NCBI GenBank assembly: GCA_023375785.1
Contig: SZWC01000819.1
Coordinates: 211,955-275,954 of the forward strand
DNA from: Penium margaritaceum
Lineage: Eukaryota > Streptophyta > Zygnematophyceae > Desmidiales > Peniaceae
Reading direction: 5' to 3'
Length of the DNA: 64,000 nucleotides
The notes below the pieces were generated by a model. The model worked only from the letters and a program-made list of their open reading frames with translations. It was not told the DNA's origin and made no database searches. Below are positions 1-11,179 of this stretch, in pieces (position 1 is the first letter of the stretch; each line of letters opens with the position of its first letter). The position numbers and the translations under genes were made by a program.

Positions 1-43
1 AAGAGTCAATAGTGATTGGCGCCTGACGAAGACGGTAACGTAC

Positions 44-251
44 CAAAGACAGTGTTGATGGGGTTCATCGCCACTTGGTTCTTCGCCGCATCGCCAATGA
101 GCCGCTCGGTGTCCGTGAATGCAACATAGGATGGGGTGGTGCGGTTGCCCTGGTCGTTGGCGATGATCTCCACTCTGTCGTGCTGCCACACTCCCACGCA
201 GCTGTATGTGGTGCCGAGGTCGATGCCAATGGCGGGCCCGTCCTTCGCCAT
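44..251 (-). CDS. Cytosolic Hsp70, first exon (partial gene)
   Basis: This exon encodes the N-terminal 69 residues of a cytosolic Hsp70 chaperone, an ATP-driven protein-folding factor. It starts [20 protein letters not shown], which contains the phosphate-1 loop of the ATPase domain, followed by the conserved [19 protein letters not shown] stretch and ends at NPINTVF. Reading then leaves the family consensus, and a GTACGT splice donor begins at 43 (minus strand) after the first base of the next codon. An intron inside this Asp codon is a known feature of plant Hsp70 genes. The rest of the gene lies to the left, outside the window. The start is the first ATG and matches the family. The residue Ile in NPINTVF is usually Thr in plants. 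Two heat-shock elements lie upstream. This is the only confidently recognised host gene. Confidence 0.93.
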
Positions 252-384
252 GGTTGCTCAGTGGAGGGAAGTCGTGGAAAGACTAGCTACCTTGACCGTT
301 TCTTTCCTGACTTGGGACTGAAGATTCGTCAGTTGAGCAGTGGAGCTTTTTGATTTTACACAGACACTGTGGTGAGCCGCGTGT

Positions 385-392
385 CTTTAAGT
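385..392 (-). promoter_or_regulatory. Possible TATA-like element of the Hsp70 promoter
   Basis: On the minus strand this reads ACTTAAAG, a weak TATA-like site about 135 bp upstream of the Hsp70 start codon and about 55 bp downstream of the nearer heat-shock element. The spacing is plausible, but the match is poor and no start site can be seen. Confidence 0.3.
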
Positions 393-442
393 AGGGGGGG
401 GGGCAGCCAGACATTCCAGCATGAGCTGACCGCGCCGTCGAC

Positions 443-455
443 TTCGAGAAGTTTC
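443..455 (-). promoter_or_regulatory. Perfect heat-shock element (proximal)
   Basis: The sequence is TTCGAGAAGTTTC, three perfectly alternating nTTCn/nGAAn units and therefore the canonical binding site for a heat-shock factor trimer. It lies about 190 bp upstream of the Hsp70 ATG, where a functional element would be expected. Confidence 0.8.
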
Positions 456-642
456 TAGCCCCTACGGTCTCCCTCCTGCTCCAGTCGTGTCAACGACAGT
501 GGTGGTCTGAAGGGAGTGTCGCCAAACAAAATGCGAGACGGCCGGATTGGGCCCGCGCTGCGCCCCTCGATCTCATCGCGGCAACTTCGGCAAGGTTTCG
601 CCGTCCATTCCCCGTGGAGGGGTAGCGACGATAAACATAATA

Positions 643-660
643 ATCTATCTATCTATCTAT
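643..660. repeat. (ATCT)n microsatellite
   Basis: Four and a half perfect ATCT units lie between the two heat-shock elements. Confidence 0.9.
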
Positions 661-737
661 CCAAGGTTTCGCCGCTTCCACGACTCGTTTGCAAAATTCG
701 AAGGCGGGAGCATTCGGGAGCCGTCCAGCAACTAGTT

Positions 738-750
738 GAAACTTCTAGAA
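738..750 (-). promoter_or_regulatory. Perfect heat-shock element (distal)
   Basis: The sequence is GAAACTTCTAGAA, again three perfect alternating units, about 490 bp upstream of the Hsp70 start. With the proximal site it makes a two-site heat-inducible promoter likely. Confidence 0.7.
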
Positions 751-850
751 GTGAGAGAGAGATAGAGAGATTTAAGGGGAGAGAGGGAGAGAGAGAGAGG
801 GAGACAAAGAGAGAGAATATAATAATAGTAGTAAAAGAGACAAGAAGAAG
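749..850. repeat. GA-rich purine tract
   Basis: About 100 bp of almost pure purine on the plus strand, mostly GAGA. It follows the distal heat-shock element. GAGA tracts can act in promoters, but nothing shows that here. Confidence 0.7.
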
Positions 851-1450
851 GGAGACACTGAATGAGAGACGGTAGATTGAGTTCTGCTGTCGACAATCCA
901 ATAAATTTAAAGGTTTATCACAAATTAGAAAAGGCTAGAATGGACCGTCATTGGAAAAAAAGAGACCGTGGTCGTTGTGCATGCATTCGGGCACCGTATG
1001 GGGCACCTGTTCGACGAGTTCTGGGCATACCCGTTCTCATCGATGGTCTCTGCCACTTTTCGATTAAGAATAAGGTGTACTTCCTCATCACAGAATTATA
1101 TCCCCAACACCTCTCGAGCCACTACAAGAGTGACACATCGAACAGCTCTACATGCGCACGCTTTGCATTCTCATTTTCCGTCTAAAACACTCCCCATAAC
1201 AAATCAGTGGAATGTGCTGGAGGCAAATCGCACTCCATAAAGTTGGCAATCTGGTCGGAGCCGTCCTTGACCTCTCATGAACAAGCATAACTCAGACATT
1301 CACAAGTTTAAAGGGCCAAGCCTTGGAGCCCTTCACACCCAAGCAAGCCATGGATGTCCCATTCAAGCCCTGAATGGACACACACAAAAAGTATAAGCAA
1401 GCACATTTCTTCATTAAACATGTCTCAAAGTATTCATGTAACCAAAATAA
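851..1450. other. Intergenic stretch with no recognised feature
   Basis: I see no gene, LTR or repeat here. Open frames are short and lack family features. The stretch ends at the left LTR of the gypsy element. Confidence 0.5.
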
Positions 1451-1987
1451 TGTTACGTACCATATGCACACGAGTTCCTAACCTTCCATTTTTGTCATTA
1501 CACAAGTAGCCCATCGCCTGTCAAGACATTGATTTTCCGCCCCGGAGTTGAGGGCGATTTTTCCAACTGCCATCACTTTCCAGCGAACCCTCTCGCACTT
1601 GCTGACAACTTCGACCACTTGCGAGTATTTACGATGTAAGTGTCATGACCTTTCGGGAGACTTCTCGACAAATCGAGACATGTCTCAATTTTTAAAAGAC
1701 GTGTCTCGCGTCTGCACCACGATCCTTGAAGCCCCGCGACTTCTCGGCGGAGCTTCTCTAATCCGACCACTAACGAAGCAACTCCACACGCGTCGCTCGA
1801 CAATCAACCCAACGACCATGGTTATACCTCATTTGTAACTCGAAAGTTGTGTATACATTTTCAATCATTTCGACACGTCCTCGAAATACAATTACCGCTA
1901 ATCTTAAATTACTCAACTGTCCCAAATTCTCAATCGTGTATGCCTCGTAACTTCTATTTGTTCACCATCTACGATCCGTTCCGCACT
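1451..1987 (+). repeat. 5' LTR of the gypsy element
   Basis: It begins TGTTACGTACC and aligns along its length with 8123-8674, sharing for example the TCCTAACCTT and CATGTCTCAATT stretches. The inner end is placed just before the primer site. The two LTRs differ at many positions, so the insertion is old. Confidence 0.85.
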
Positions 1988-2000
1988 TAGTATCGGAGCA
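1988..2000 (+). other. Primer binding site, initiator Met tRNA type
   Basis: The sequence TAGTATCGGAGCA matches the usual plant TGGTATCAGAGC primer site except at two positions. It abuts the 5' LTR, as expected for first-strand priming from the tRNA 3' end. Confidence 0.7.
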
Positions 2001-2040
2001 TAACGGTGCTAAAGAGGCACTCAACTACTTTGCCCATGAG

Positions 2041-3271
2041 GAGGACTACCTTGCACAAGCGGACAATGCATCTCACATGTCCGAATTTCAAAGACCTCGC
2101 GTTTACAACGTGAAGCGGGCGAGCGCATCCAACAACCAGCAGCGGGTCTCCGGCAAGAACTTAGGCGATGGAGGAGTAGAATGTGCCTATGCACCCGAAC
2201 CCTGAAGCGGCAGCGAACGCTAGTGTGAAAGGCTATGCAGAAACTGGAGCAACCCTTACAGCTCCGATGACCGACACAGTTGCGGATCCAACGGCGGTGA
2301 ACCAGTCGTCCCTAGCGACAACCTCAACGACAACAGTAAGAACGAGAGGTGGCATTGGACGATAGGCGCGGGTTCAATGAGGAACTGGAGAACCATAGCT
2401 CCGCACCCAAGGGTATCAACAGCCATCTGCTCTGACAGCTCAATGTCGCGATGGAGGTTCATCCCAACGCAAGCGCACGAGAAGCGGTGCTCGTCGAGAG
2501 AAATACCCAATTCTCGACCGAACCCAAAATTCGTCCGGCCCCACTCAAACCTCTCAATCCGGCAAATTCCAAAGGACCGATTGTTCAAATGTGGCTAATG
2601 AGTTTGGAGGTGTGGTTCACCACTGTTGGGGTCAACAACAAACAAACAAAGATTAACCTCGCAGCCGCGCTTTTGCATGGCACGGCGTTACTTGCTGGTC
2701 TGATTTAAAAGCCATCCAATGGCAGCAGGACCAGCGGGACTTCATCGACGGCTAACGGCACCTGTCCCATATCACTGAGCATAGGCGTTCTATTCTTGAA
2801 CCAGATCAACCCGCAATGGCAAGACGTGTTGACTCCACCAACCGACAAATGAATGCTTGCACGCGACGCTCGCATGATTTCGACGACTGAACGAGAAGTC
2901 TGAGGCTCGGTACAAGCTCCAGCGTCTCGGTCAGCAGTACAGCGTGATATCGTACCCGAAGAGATTCTGCAAGATCATCACTAGTGCAGACATTTCCATC
3001 GACGAGCTCTCTTTTCACTACAACAATGGCCTCAAACAAGACATCCGAAAAGCAATTGCCGTTCTTGCCATGTAAGATGACTTACAGCGGATGATCGCTG
3101 CACCAGAAAGGATCAACAGCGTTGACTACAACGCTCGGATCCAAGAATCCTACGATTGGTGACTTCCCAACCACAATTATCGTGGGAACGAGAAAGCCAT
3201 TCGGGGGACTCCTCCACTCCGATGGAAGTGGACTTTGTCGACAAGAGAGATAAGCGCACCTGCTACAATTA
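2041..3271 (+). pseudogene. Gypsy gag remnant
   Basis: This region holds a decayed gag (capsid) gene in several frames. The clearest part, about 2888-3160, reads EARYKLQRLGQQYSVISYPK and then a GLKQDIRKAIAVL segment, the pattern of the retrotransposon gag family. At about 3260 a Cys-Tyr-Asn-stop-Gly string looks like the start of a broken CCHC knuckle. In-frame stops and shifts prevent any full product. The region ends abruptly in an inverted repeat that marks the junction with the copia fragment. Confidence 0.6.
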
Positions 3272-3314
3272 GGGTGACAAAGTTCGCGATGGTCCATCGC
3301 GAACTTTGTCACCC
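3272..3314. repeat. Perfect 21-bp inverted repeat with a 1-nt spacer
   Basis: Arms 3272-3292 and 3294-3314 are exact reverse complements around T3293. The left arm belongs to the gag knuckle region and the right arm is its mirror copy, a fold-back at the breakpoint. Confidence 0.95.
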
Positions 3315-3329
3315 GAAATTTCCATCGAT

Positions 3330-3390
3330 GGCGTCAACAGGCTTCTTGCACCCTTCTTTTCTCTTACAGTGCAAGAAGCTTGTTGACGCC
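3330..3390. repeat. 21-bp inverted repeat with a 19-nt loop
   Basis: Arms 3330-3350 and 3370-3390 are reverse complements with one mismatch. The right arm is the start of the copia pol fragment, so the left arm is an inverted copy of it. It lies 15 nt beyond the first fold-back. Confidence 0.93.
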
Positions 3391-5036
3391 CCGATGCTGC
3401 AGAGTGGCAGAAAGCATGTCAAGCTGAACTTGATGCACTTGCGGAACATGGGGTCTTTGAGCTCGTTGAGTTACCACCTGGGCGAAGAGCTGTGGGGGCA
3501 AAGTGGGTGCTCAAAGTCAAAAAGAAAAGGGATGGGACGATAGATCTGTACAAGGCCCGCCTCATAGCGAAGAGATTCTCCCAAGTTCCTGGACAAGACT
3601 TTCATGAAACCTTTGCACCAGTCGGGAAGTATCCTACAAGCAGAGTGCTGCTTGGAGTTGTGGCCCACAGAGATTGGGAATTGCACCAAATGGACGTGAA
3701 TAACGCGTTCCTTTATGGGACGCTCGAGGAAGAGATTTACATGGTGCAGCCCCCAGAGTTTGAGGATGGTACAAACCGAGTGTGTCGCCTACGGAAGGCC
3801 TTGTACGGTCTCAAGCAAGCACCTCGCTGCTGGAACAAGGAAATTTTTGGCACTCTGTCCAACGGTGGTTTTTGCCAGAGCACTGCCGGCCCATCATTGT
3901 TTTTTGGCGAAACCCGTAAGTGCCCCGTGTATGTCCTTGTATATGTTGATGACCTCTTGATTGCCTCACCCAGTCTGCAGGCCGTGACTGCAGTGAAGGA
4001 TCTCTTGAGGGAACAATACCAGATGAAGGACTTGGGAGAGGCGGAAGTGTTCCTTGGGATGTAGGTCGAGCGGTCTCGGACCACTGGTACGCTGCGCGTA
4101 CACTTGGAACGGTATGTGTGCATGCTCGCTGAGAGGTTTGCTGATGATCGCGAGCGTGTTCGCCATGCCTCCACGCCGATGACCCACGATGGACAAGTCC
4201 TCGTGAAGCGCATTGAATCAGAGCACTTAGGCACTGAAGCACCCCCCACGCCCTATCAGGCTATCTTGGGGTGCCTCATGTACCTCTCCACCACCACTCG
4301 TCTTGACGTTGCCTGTCCAGTGAACATCCTTGCACAACATGCACAAACACCACGAGCAAGACACCATGATGCCGTAGTTCATGTCCTACGGTATGTAGTC
4401 AACACGCCTGATCTAGGATTGGAGTTTCGGACTCGACCAGGGCCCGTTGTTGTTGAGGGCTTTGATAGTGTCCCGCGAACCACTATGCATATTGAAGGGT
4501 ACAGTGACAGTGATTGGGCAAGTGACACGGATGCTCCGAGTCCAGGTGGGTACATTTTTCTTCTTGGTGGCACATCAGTTTCTTGGCGCAGTGGCAAGCA
4601 AGGATGTGTGGCACACAGCACTGCGGAAGCTGAGTACATGGCTCTTGGGTCGGCTGCATGTGAGGCTGTGTGGCTGCACCGCCTGCTGTGTGAACTGCAC
4701 ATTCCCCTCGCACACATTCCCATCAAGTGTGACAGCACAAGCGCATAGGCTATCGCCCGCAACGACGGTGTGTTGCACAGTTGTACCAAGCACATCAATG
4801 TTGAACATCATTTTGTTCGTGACTTGCTTGCTCGTGGCATCATGAGTGTAGTGAATGTGCGTACGCTTAAAACGACTGGTTGATTTTCTGACCAAAATCT
4901 TGTCTCGCACCTTCTTCCAAGAAAATGTACACGTCATTGGCATGGCACGGTGCACGACCTCTGCACAACCCTGACTGATCCTACGTCGCATTTCCACACA
5001 TGCATGCATTCGGTCCATGGGAGAGTGTTGAGATAT
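3391..5036 (+). pseudogene. Copia reverse transcriptase-RNase H fragment inside the gypsy element
   Basis: It starts within the copia RT (DAAEWQKACQAELDALAEHG), continues through FAPVGKYPTSRVL, HQMDVNNAFLYG and the intact catalytic YVDDLL (about 3938-3955), and then the RNase H with DSDWASDTD and STAEAEYMALGS. A TAG at 4062 replaces a Glu of the LGMEVE motif, and another TAG at 4747 replaces the Met of the SAMAIA motif. A purine tract and TGTTGAGATATGTC at about 5028 look like the start of a 3' LTR cut off almost at once. Gag, protease, integrase and the 5' LTR are missing, so this is a fragment joined in by rearrangement. Confidence 0.85.
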
Positions 5037-5229
5037 GTCCCTCTGCTCATGTGTGTCCATGCGCGGCAGGACGGGGCCAAGGATGCCGCTGAGTGATTTC
5101 ACAGTTACCTCCTGCAACTGGTTGTGTGGCGAAGCTGATGGACTCAGGGTCCAAGTTCGGGTTCGGTTGCGGCCGAGCTCTTGCCGCTATAAGGAAATGT
5201 CCCAGTGGTGAATGCAGCCCATGGTTGAC

Positions 5230-6900
5230 ATTGAAGACCTGGGTTGAAGCCCTCTGGACGATCACAAGGATTGCATCGTACCCCTTGGGTGTGACTGGTA
5301 GTCCTATGACAAAGTCCATGGAGATGTCATTCCACGGTTTTGTCTGAATGGGGAACGGTTGGAGGAGTCGGAGTGGCCATGTGAGGCGGGATTTTTGTCG
5401 CTGACACGTGTCGTAAGATTTGCAGAAGCTGGCCACGTTGGATTGCATTTTGTCCCACCAATACATTTTTGTTAGCTTCTTCAACATCTTGTCTTCTCCA
5501 AAATGTCCACCAGTACCTATGTTGTGGCATTCTTCGAGCAGCACGCGGCAGAGTACATCATTTGGGGGAACGACCACATGACGAGTGAATTGTTGCCACC
5601 AATAGGGTGCGTCGTAACAAGACTTCACCTTGTCCTATTCGCCATTCTGATCATATCCTCATATGAACAGTTGTTCAAGATACGGATCTTGATGGAGCTG
5701 TAGGGTTGCTGCCTCAGCCATCAGATATGGTCGACGGCGGAGCGCATCTGCCGGATTGGTTTTTCTTGGCCGGTACTCAATATCGTAGTCAAACCTAGAT
5801 TCATGAAACTCCATCCATTGGGTTTGACGTTGACCGAGGTTCAGTTGCACCTTCTAACATTTCAGTGCATGGTGGTCGGTGCATGCGATGCATCAGTGAC
5901 ATTCCAGATAACACCACCATGTCTTCAATGCATGTACGACCGGCAACGTCTCCTTCTCGTGTACGGCGTATTTGAGTTCTCGTCCGCTCATTTTTCTTTA
6001 CATGTATGCGTCCGGTTGCTCGCCGTTGCCATAGTCTTGTAGGAGGACCGTGCAGATAGCTTGATCTCAGGCGTCCGTAGCCATGACGTCGACCATTGGA
6101 TCCGCTAATGGTAGGGATGGCGCCGAAGTCAGATTGTTTCGCAAAGTGGAAAATGCCTCTTGGTCGCTGTCTCCCCACCACCACTCATTTTTTTCCCGTG
6201 TGAGTTCAGAGAGAGGCGCTGAATCTCCGGCGTAATCCCGTACGAACCGTCGGTAGTAATTGCAGAAGCCAAGGAAACATTGAACGTCTCAAATGTTGGT
6301 CAGCGTCGGCCAATTAGCAACTACTGCCATTCTTTTTGGATCCATGGTGGTCCGCCTGCCGTTGATGACGTGGTCCAAAAACTCCATAGAACGGCGACCG
6401 AATTTACACTTCGAGAGTTTTCCAAAAAAATCCTTTCTTTGTAAGACTTTGAGAAATTTTTTAAGATGTCCATTGTGCTCCTCTGTGGTGCGCTTGTACT
6501 CCGGGATGTTGTCAAGATACACCACTACAAAATCGTCAAGATACGGGCGGAGAATATTGTTCATCGCCGCCATAAATGTCACTGGGGAGTTCGTAAGTTC
6601 GAACGGCATTGAATGCCCATAGCGAAATTGTATCACCATCCTCTCGATGTCAGCGTTTGCCACCAAAATCCGGTAATAACCGCTGTGTCGGTCGGTTTTG
6701 GTGAAAATCCGAGCTCCTCGGAGTTCGTCAAAAAGTTTGTTGGGTCAGAGAAGAGGGTGGCGGTTCTTGATGGTCACTTCGTTGAACGCCGGGTAGTCCA
6801 CGCACATCTGCATCGCGCCAGTTTTCTTCTTTACAAACATTAATGGTGCAGCGTATGGTGAAATGGATGGGCAGATGAACCTTGACCGAACATCTCGTCA
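5230..6900 (-). pseudogene. Inverted chromovirus RT-RNase H-integrase block
   Basis: Read from 6900 down, it shows the chromovirus RT start (SPYAAPLMFVKKKTGAMQ), the GYYRI segment, the FELTNSPVTF motif and the catalytic box as YLDN (about 6510) instead of YLDD, so one metal-binding Asp is lost. RNase H follows with WMEFHESRFDYDIEYRPRKT. The integrase zinc finger (His-His then CKSYDTCQ) and the start of the core (WNDISMDFVIGLPVTPKGYD, to about 5245) come last. The block stops exactly where the plus-strand integrase piece at about 7290 begins, so it may be the same pol gene turned round. Several stops interrupt it. Confidence 0.85.
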
Positions 6901-7160
6901 TGTTGCTTTTTCAACTCGGTTAGTTCGTGATCGCTCATCCAATAGGCCCCTCAAATTGTGGGTCGCCCTCCCGGCCTCAGCTTGTGAAGAAATGGGAGTG
7001 GGAGGCACAACACGATAGAATTCATGTGGCAAGAGCCCAAGGGTCAATAGTCATTAAGGTCAAAAGTTGTGTAATCAATGAATCCACAGAGAGGGCTTAT
7101 CTACACTAAACTAGATCCCCTAGTCAAGTCCTCTCACTCAGTCATGGCTGGTCCAAACTG

Positions 7161-7293
7161 ACCACCTAGTCAAGTCTGGTCAAGTCTTACAACCGGGTCA
7201 ATTCTGGCCACCAAGTCAAGTCTGGTCAAGTCTTACAACCTGGTCAATTCTGGTCACCAAGTCAAGCCTTACAAGCTGGTCAAGTCTGACCAT
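7161..7293 (+). repeat. About 46-bp tandem repeat (CAAGTCTGGTCAAGTC type)
   Basis: Two near-full and one partial copy of a unit built from GTCAAGTCTGGTCAAGTCTT and ACAACCTGGTCAATTCTGG. It lies at the breakpoint between the inverted block and the plus-strand integrase. Confidence 0.8.
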
Positions 7294-8032
7294 GGGGCAC
7301 AGGGTACCATCCTCTCTCACAGACAAAACCATCACCGCCGAAGGAACATCGCGACTGTTTCCTGACAACATCATGTGGCTACACGACGTGCCAAGAACCA
7401 TCATGAGTGACAGGGACAGACGATTCACCAGCCGTTTCTAGAGCAAACTGGTGTCTCATTACGGCAGTCAGATCCAGCTATCAACGACGTTCCATCCTCA
7501 AACCGACGGCCAAATTGAGCGGACGAACCAAACGCTCGAACTATTTCTCTGAACATCTTGTGAAACCCATGGGTCGGATTGGGAACAAAACCCCCCGACC
7601 GCCAAATCGCGTATAATTTGGCGATCTCCACCGCAACGGGCAAAACCATGGTTGAAGTGGTGTATGGAAAACATCCCGCCACGACTACAACACTTTACAG
7701 CCAAAGCAACATTTTTGTAGTAGAAGTCCAATGCCGCAACTTTTCCACTATGCATGCAGACCCTCGTGGTTGCGTGAATCAAACTCCTCGACACGTTGCA
7801 CGTTCATCTGATGTTCCATATCAAAAGACTCAAGCACTGCCAAGACCCTGGAGAGACCTTCCCTAGCATGGATGTCCCTCCCCCTCCTCCTGTACAAGTG
7901 GACAAGGACACTAAATACGTCATGGAGGACATCCCTAGCCATCAACGACGTGGCAAAACAGTAGAACATCTTGTTAAGTGGCACGGCTACGACGCCGCAC
8001 ATAATAGTTGGGAACCCTACGACAACCTTTGA
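7294..8032 (+). pseudogene. Chromovirus integrase core, C-terminus and chromodomain
   Basis: The first part reads through TAEGTSRLFPDN, MSDRDRRFTSRF (second catalytic Asp), then FHPQTDGQIERTNQTLE (catalytic Glu), all typical of Ty3/gypsy integrase, with a TAG after FTSRF where Trp is expected. After frameshifts the last frame (7796-8032) gives the integrase tail and a chromodomain, KYVMEDIPSHQRRGKTVEHL followed by VKWHGYDAAHNSWEPYDNL and a stop. Chromodomains of this class guide integration to particular chromatin. The first catalytic Asp lies in the inverted block at about 5290. Confidence 0.85.
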
Positions 8033-8122
8033 GACGTCGATCCCCTGATCGATGGATATTACTGCCATCACTGGGCTACATCTCTGTGCACGCCAGGACA
8101 TCGAGGGTGAAAGGAGGGGAAG

Positions 8123-8674
8123 TGTTACGAACCAAACGTACACAAGTCCCTAACCTTCTGAGTGTGCATTTTTGTAAATACACAAATAGTCCACAATGTG
8201 TCGAGACCTCAAATTTTTGAGCCGACGATCCAGGGCAAGTTGGCCAACTACCCTCACCCTCCGGAGAACCGTCTCTCATTTTCTAACAACTTTGACCACT
8301 TACAAGAATCTACCACAGAAGTGTCATGACCTCTTGGTCAACTTCTGGATGCATCAAGACATGTCTCAATTCATAAAAGATACATCTCGCGTCTTAACCA
8401 TCAATGCTCAAAGCCCCCAGACTTGCCGGCGGAGCGTCTCAAATCCAACCACTCACGAATTGACACCACATGCGTCACTCGACGATCAACCCAACGACCC
8501 CGAATATGCCTCATTCGTAACTTGACACTTGTATACATATGATGGATCATTTTCGCACTTGTCATTGAAGTACACTTATCGCAAACTATAAATTGCTCAA
8601 GTGTCTCAAACTATTTTTTTGTTCTGCCCTAGAACTTCTACCTATTCACCATCCGTGCTCCGTTTGGCATAACA
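8123..8674 (+). repeat. 3' LTR of the gypsy element
   Basis: It starts TGTTACGAACC directly after the purine tract AAAGGAGGGGAAG (8110-8122), the priming site for plus-strand synthesis, and ends CATAACA. It aligns with 1451-1987. Confidence 0.85.
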
Positions 8675-11179
8675 CATAATTCTCATGCACACTACACATT
8701 CTCTTACCTCTTCCTCTATTTCTAATTGAATCAAACAATGTCTTCATTTTGCTTTCTATGCATTGTTTAAAGCCCTTGAAACCCCTCAAAAGATGTTTTT
8801 TGGCCAGATTCCTTCTCTGCATGCAATTAAAACACTTCACAACCTTTCTTCATAATCCCATATGACCTAAAAAGGACATCGACATCATCATCCTCCTTCT
8901 GACCTCTTGAATCCAGGATCTTGCAATTCCATCTGGGTTTTCATAAGGTACACCCTCTTCCACTTCACATCACAATGACTTCACACAAAATGAGCTTTTT
9001 GTACACTTATGGAACTCCTCATGATCTTCTCCCTAGCCTTGTAGTAGCAGTTTCGGCCCACATCTTCCATACATGCCAAATCATACATAAAGAAAGCAGC
9101 ACTCCACCGCATCATTCAACATCACCATGCTTCATTTTCCCAAAGAGGAAATAAAGATGTGGTATGGGGGCCTCAATACAAAATGCAGCTCATTATACAT
9201 GCCAGTAGGACACAGGTAGGCATGGGTATATCCCTATTCAAGGAGAAGAAACCACACCAATGTACCCAATGTATCTGATCTATAATCCTTTGAGGCACCG
9301 GTTAATGCTACAGTGTCATGCAGAGTCATTTCGATTGTCTCAACTTTCAAGTGGGTGAATGTTCTGTGCATTCAAAGTTTAATGTAGAAAATCATGGGAT
9401 CCAAAGTATCAAACCTCAGCCATGAAAACCCGTGATATTTGTTGATTCACCAAACTCATATGCACTATCACATCAAGAGAGCTAGGCTTGACCCAGTTTA
9501 AGGTGCTTGTCTCAAAGGAGAGTGTTTTTTTTTAGTGATACTCGAGGTACATAGCAAAGCATCTCAAGATTTCTGAGAGAATCTGGGACTTCCTATAAAA
9601 TATGTAACGTTATGTTCTTGTACCTCTGGAATTCGGAATCTGTGTAGGAATCCGATTATGATTCCGCGGTGGTGCATGTCATGCTGTTCACTTACACAGC
9701 AAATTCCTCCTTGAATACCGACGGAGGAAGCTTGGCGGAAAGGCCTGAATATACCACATTAGCTTAACCATGCGCTCTCTTTCCATCTTACAGCGACAGT
9801 ACGGCAGATTGAGCCGGTACATGAATACCTAAAACAAATTCGGGTTTCTGGTTTGGCTGGCAAACATGACGTGATCTTCTGGATTCTTCCTGAACCAAAC
9901 AGATTTTGACGAGTTTTGTTTCCACGGGTCAACTTTGCGATGCATTTCAAAGTAGGGCGTGCACACAAACGCATTGCCATCTGTGTGTCGTCTACTTGTA
10001 TCGCAAAGTGTACGCCCACGCTACATGACATGTCGACGATTACTTTTTCTGCAAACTGCTGTGATCATTAGAAATGATAACTATGGTCCTCAGATTCCGA
10101 AACTTTCCTCAAATCTGCAGTTTCAAAATGATTCCTTCTCGGATTCAGAATTTTGGAGGTGTAAGAACATACCCAAAGCTACCGCACAAGTTATGTACAA
10201 AAGAAATTCTTAATGAAGCTAAGATGTCCACGAACAGCATTCCATAAACCTTGTATCCAGTGCTTGAAACAATTGGTATTGGTTTCCGAGTATTGTTTCT
10301 GTAACACAATGACCACTCTGTAGTGGCATCCAAACTCAAGCACCTTTATAGGAGATTGAAGCAACATGGCTGCAAAATACCGTTGTGTCTTTCACATTTG
10401 CCTGTTTTTGAAGATTCAATTCAGTGAAAGTTAAACTCCACTAAAATTTCTGGTCTTGTAATTTTGGATATGTTCGTCCAAATGCCACTGGTGTCAGTTT
10501 GGTGTTTAAATTTGGTGGAACTGCTCGTTCACGTTCTTGGTCTGTCTGAGGAACTTTGCATGTCAGTTTTTTGAAGGCCTCGTCTACGTTGGCTCATAGC
10601 AACTCACGTCGCGTCGAATGTACTTTGCAGATTATATCGGATGAATGGGACAAATTGCAACAGACTAAGCCCTCACACCGGAAGGCTTACTAGTGAAATT
10701 TCAAAGATTCACATATTGAACGCTTTTTGCACCTCTTCTGAAAACATTCTGACAGCATTGACCCATGTTTTTGTTGAGCATTGTCAAAAACAGGGGGGAA
10801 GTCCTTTCGCGTGCCTGGCTAACAACTACAAGTCACTATACCCCCAAGGGTGTGGCAATGCCTAGCAACTCGCATCGGCGGCTCAAAGCACACTAGGAAA
10901 AAGTTGATTTCCCAACGTGCTCGTGTAGCTTGCCTCAGCAAGTGGGTGCAAGGTGAGCAGCTTTGGCAATACTATTTTCCGTCTGATCCTGCTAATGATG
11001 CGCCTTTTTTCCGTAGCCCACTGAATTTTCTCATTTGTGCGCTCATCACTGTTGACCTGAGGCTTGGGACATGGTGGACGAGGTATACAAAGACCACCGG
11101 CGAGGGAAATGCCACCAAAAGTGAACAGTGCTCAAGGACGTGCCTGATTCTGACGACGAGAAGGTGGCGAGCTAAGAGG
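8675..11179. other. Unassigned AT-richer stretch
   Basis: I recognise no gene, LTR or RNA here. The base composition is closer to the 851-1450 flank than to the retroelements, so this may be host intergenic or intronic DNA. One short minus-strand frame at about 8979-9110 has coding-like residue use but no family match. The part from 10850 to 11179 may be the decayed continuation of the gag remnant to its right. Confidence 0.4.

Larger units (their letters stand above)
1451..8674 (+). mobile_element. Rearranged Ty3/gypsy chromovirus with both LTRs
   Basis: Two related LTRs starting TGTTACG bound this element. Inside, in plus orientation, come an initiator-Met primer site, a gag remnant, and at the far end an integrase core with a chromodomain, followed by a purine tract. 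These parts define a chromovirus. The middle is foreign or rearranged: a plus-strand copia pol fragment at about 3391-5036 and a minus-strand chromovirus RT-RNase H-integrase block at about 5230-6900. The flanking five bases (AATAA and CATAA) agree at four of five, so a target duplication is possible. Stops and frameshifts throughout show it is dead. Confidence 0.85.

Noticed and set aside
3272-3314. Perfect 21-bp hairpin as a microRNA or siRNA precursor
   Set aside because: A 1-nt loop cannot form a normal precursor, and the arms are copies of gag at a breakpoint.
7161-7293. CRISPR-like repeats
   Set aside because: The units are contiguous, imperfect and without unique spacers; it is an ordinary tandem repeat in a eukaryotic element.
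8979-9110. Short minus-strand frame with coding-like residues
   Set aside because: It has only about 44 codons, a stop just upstream and no family match; an exon of an unknown gene is possible but unsupported.
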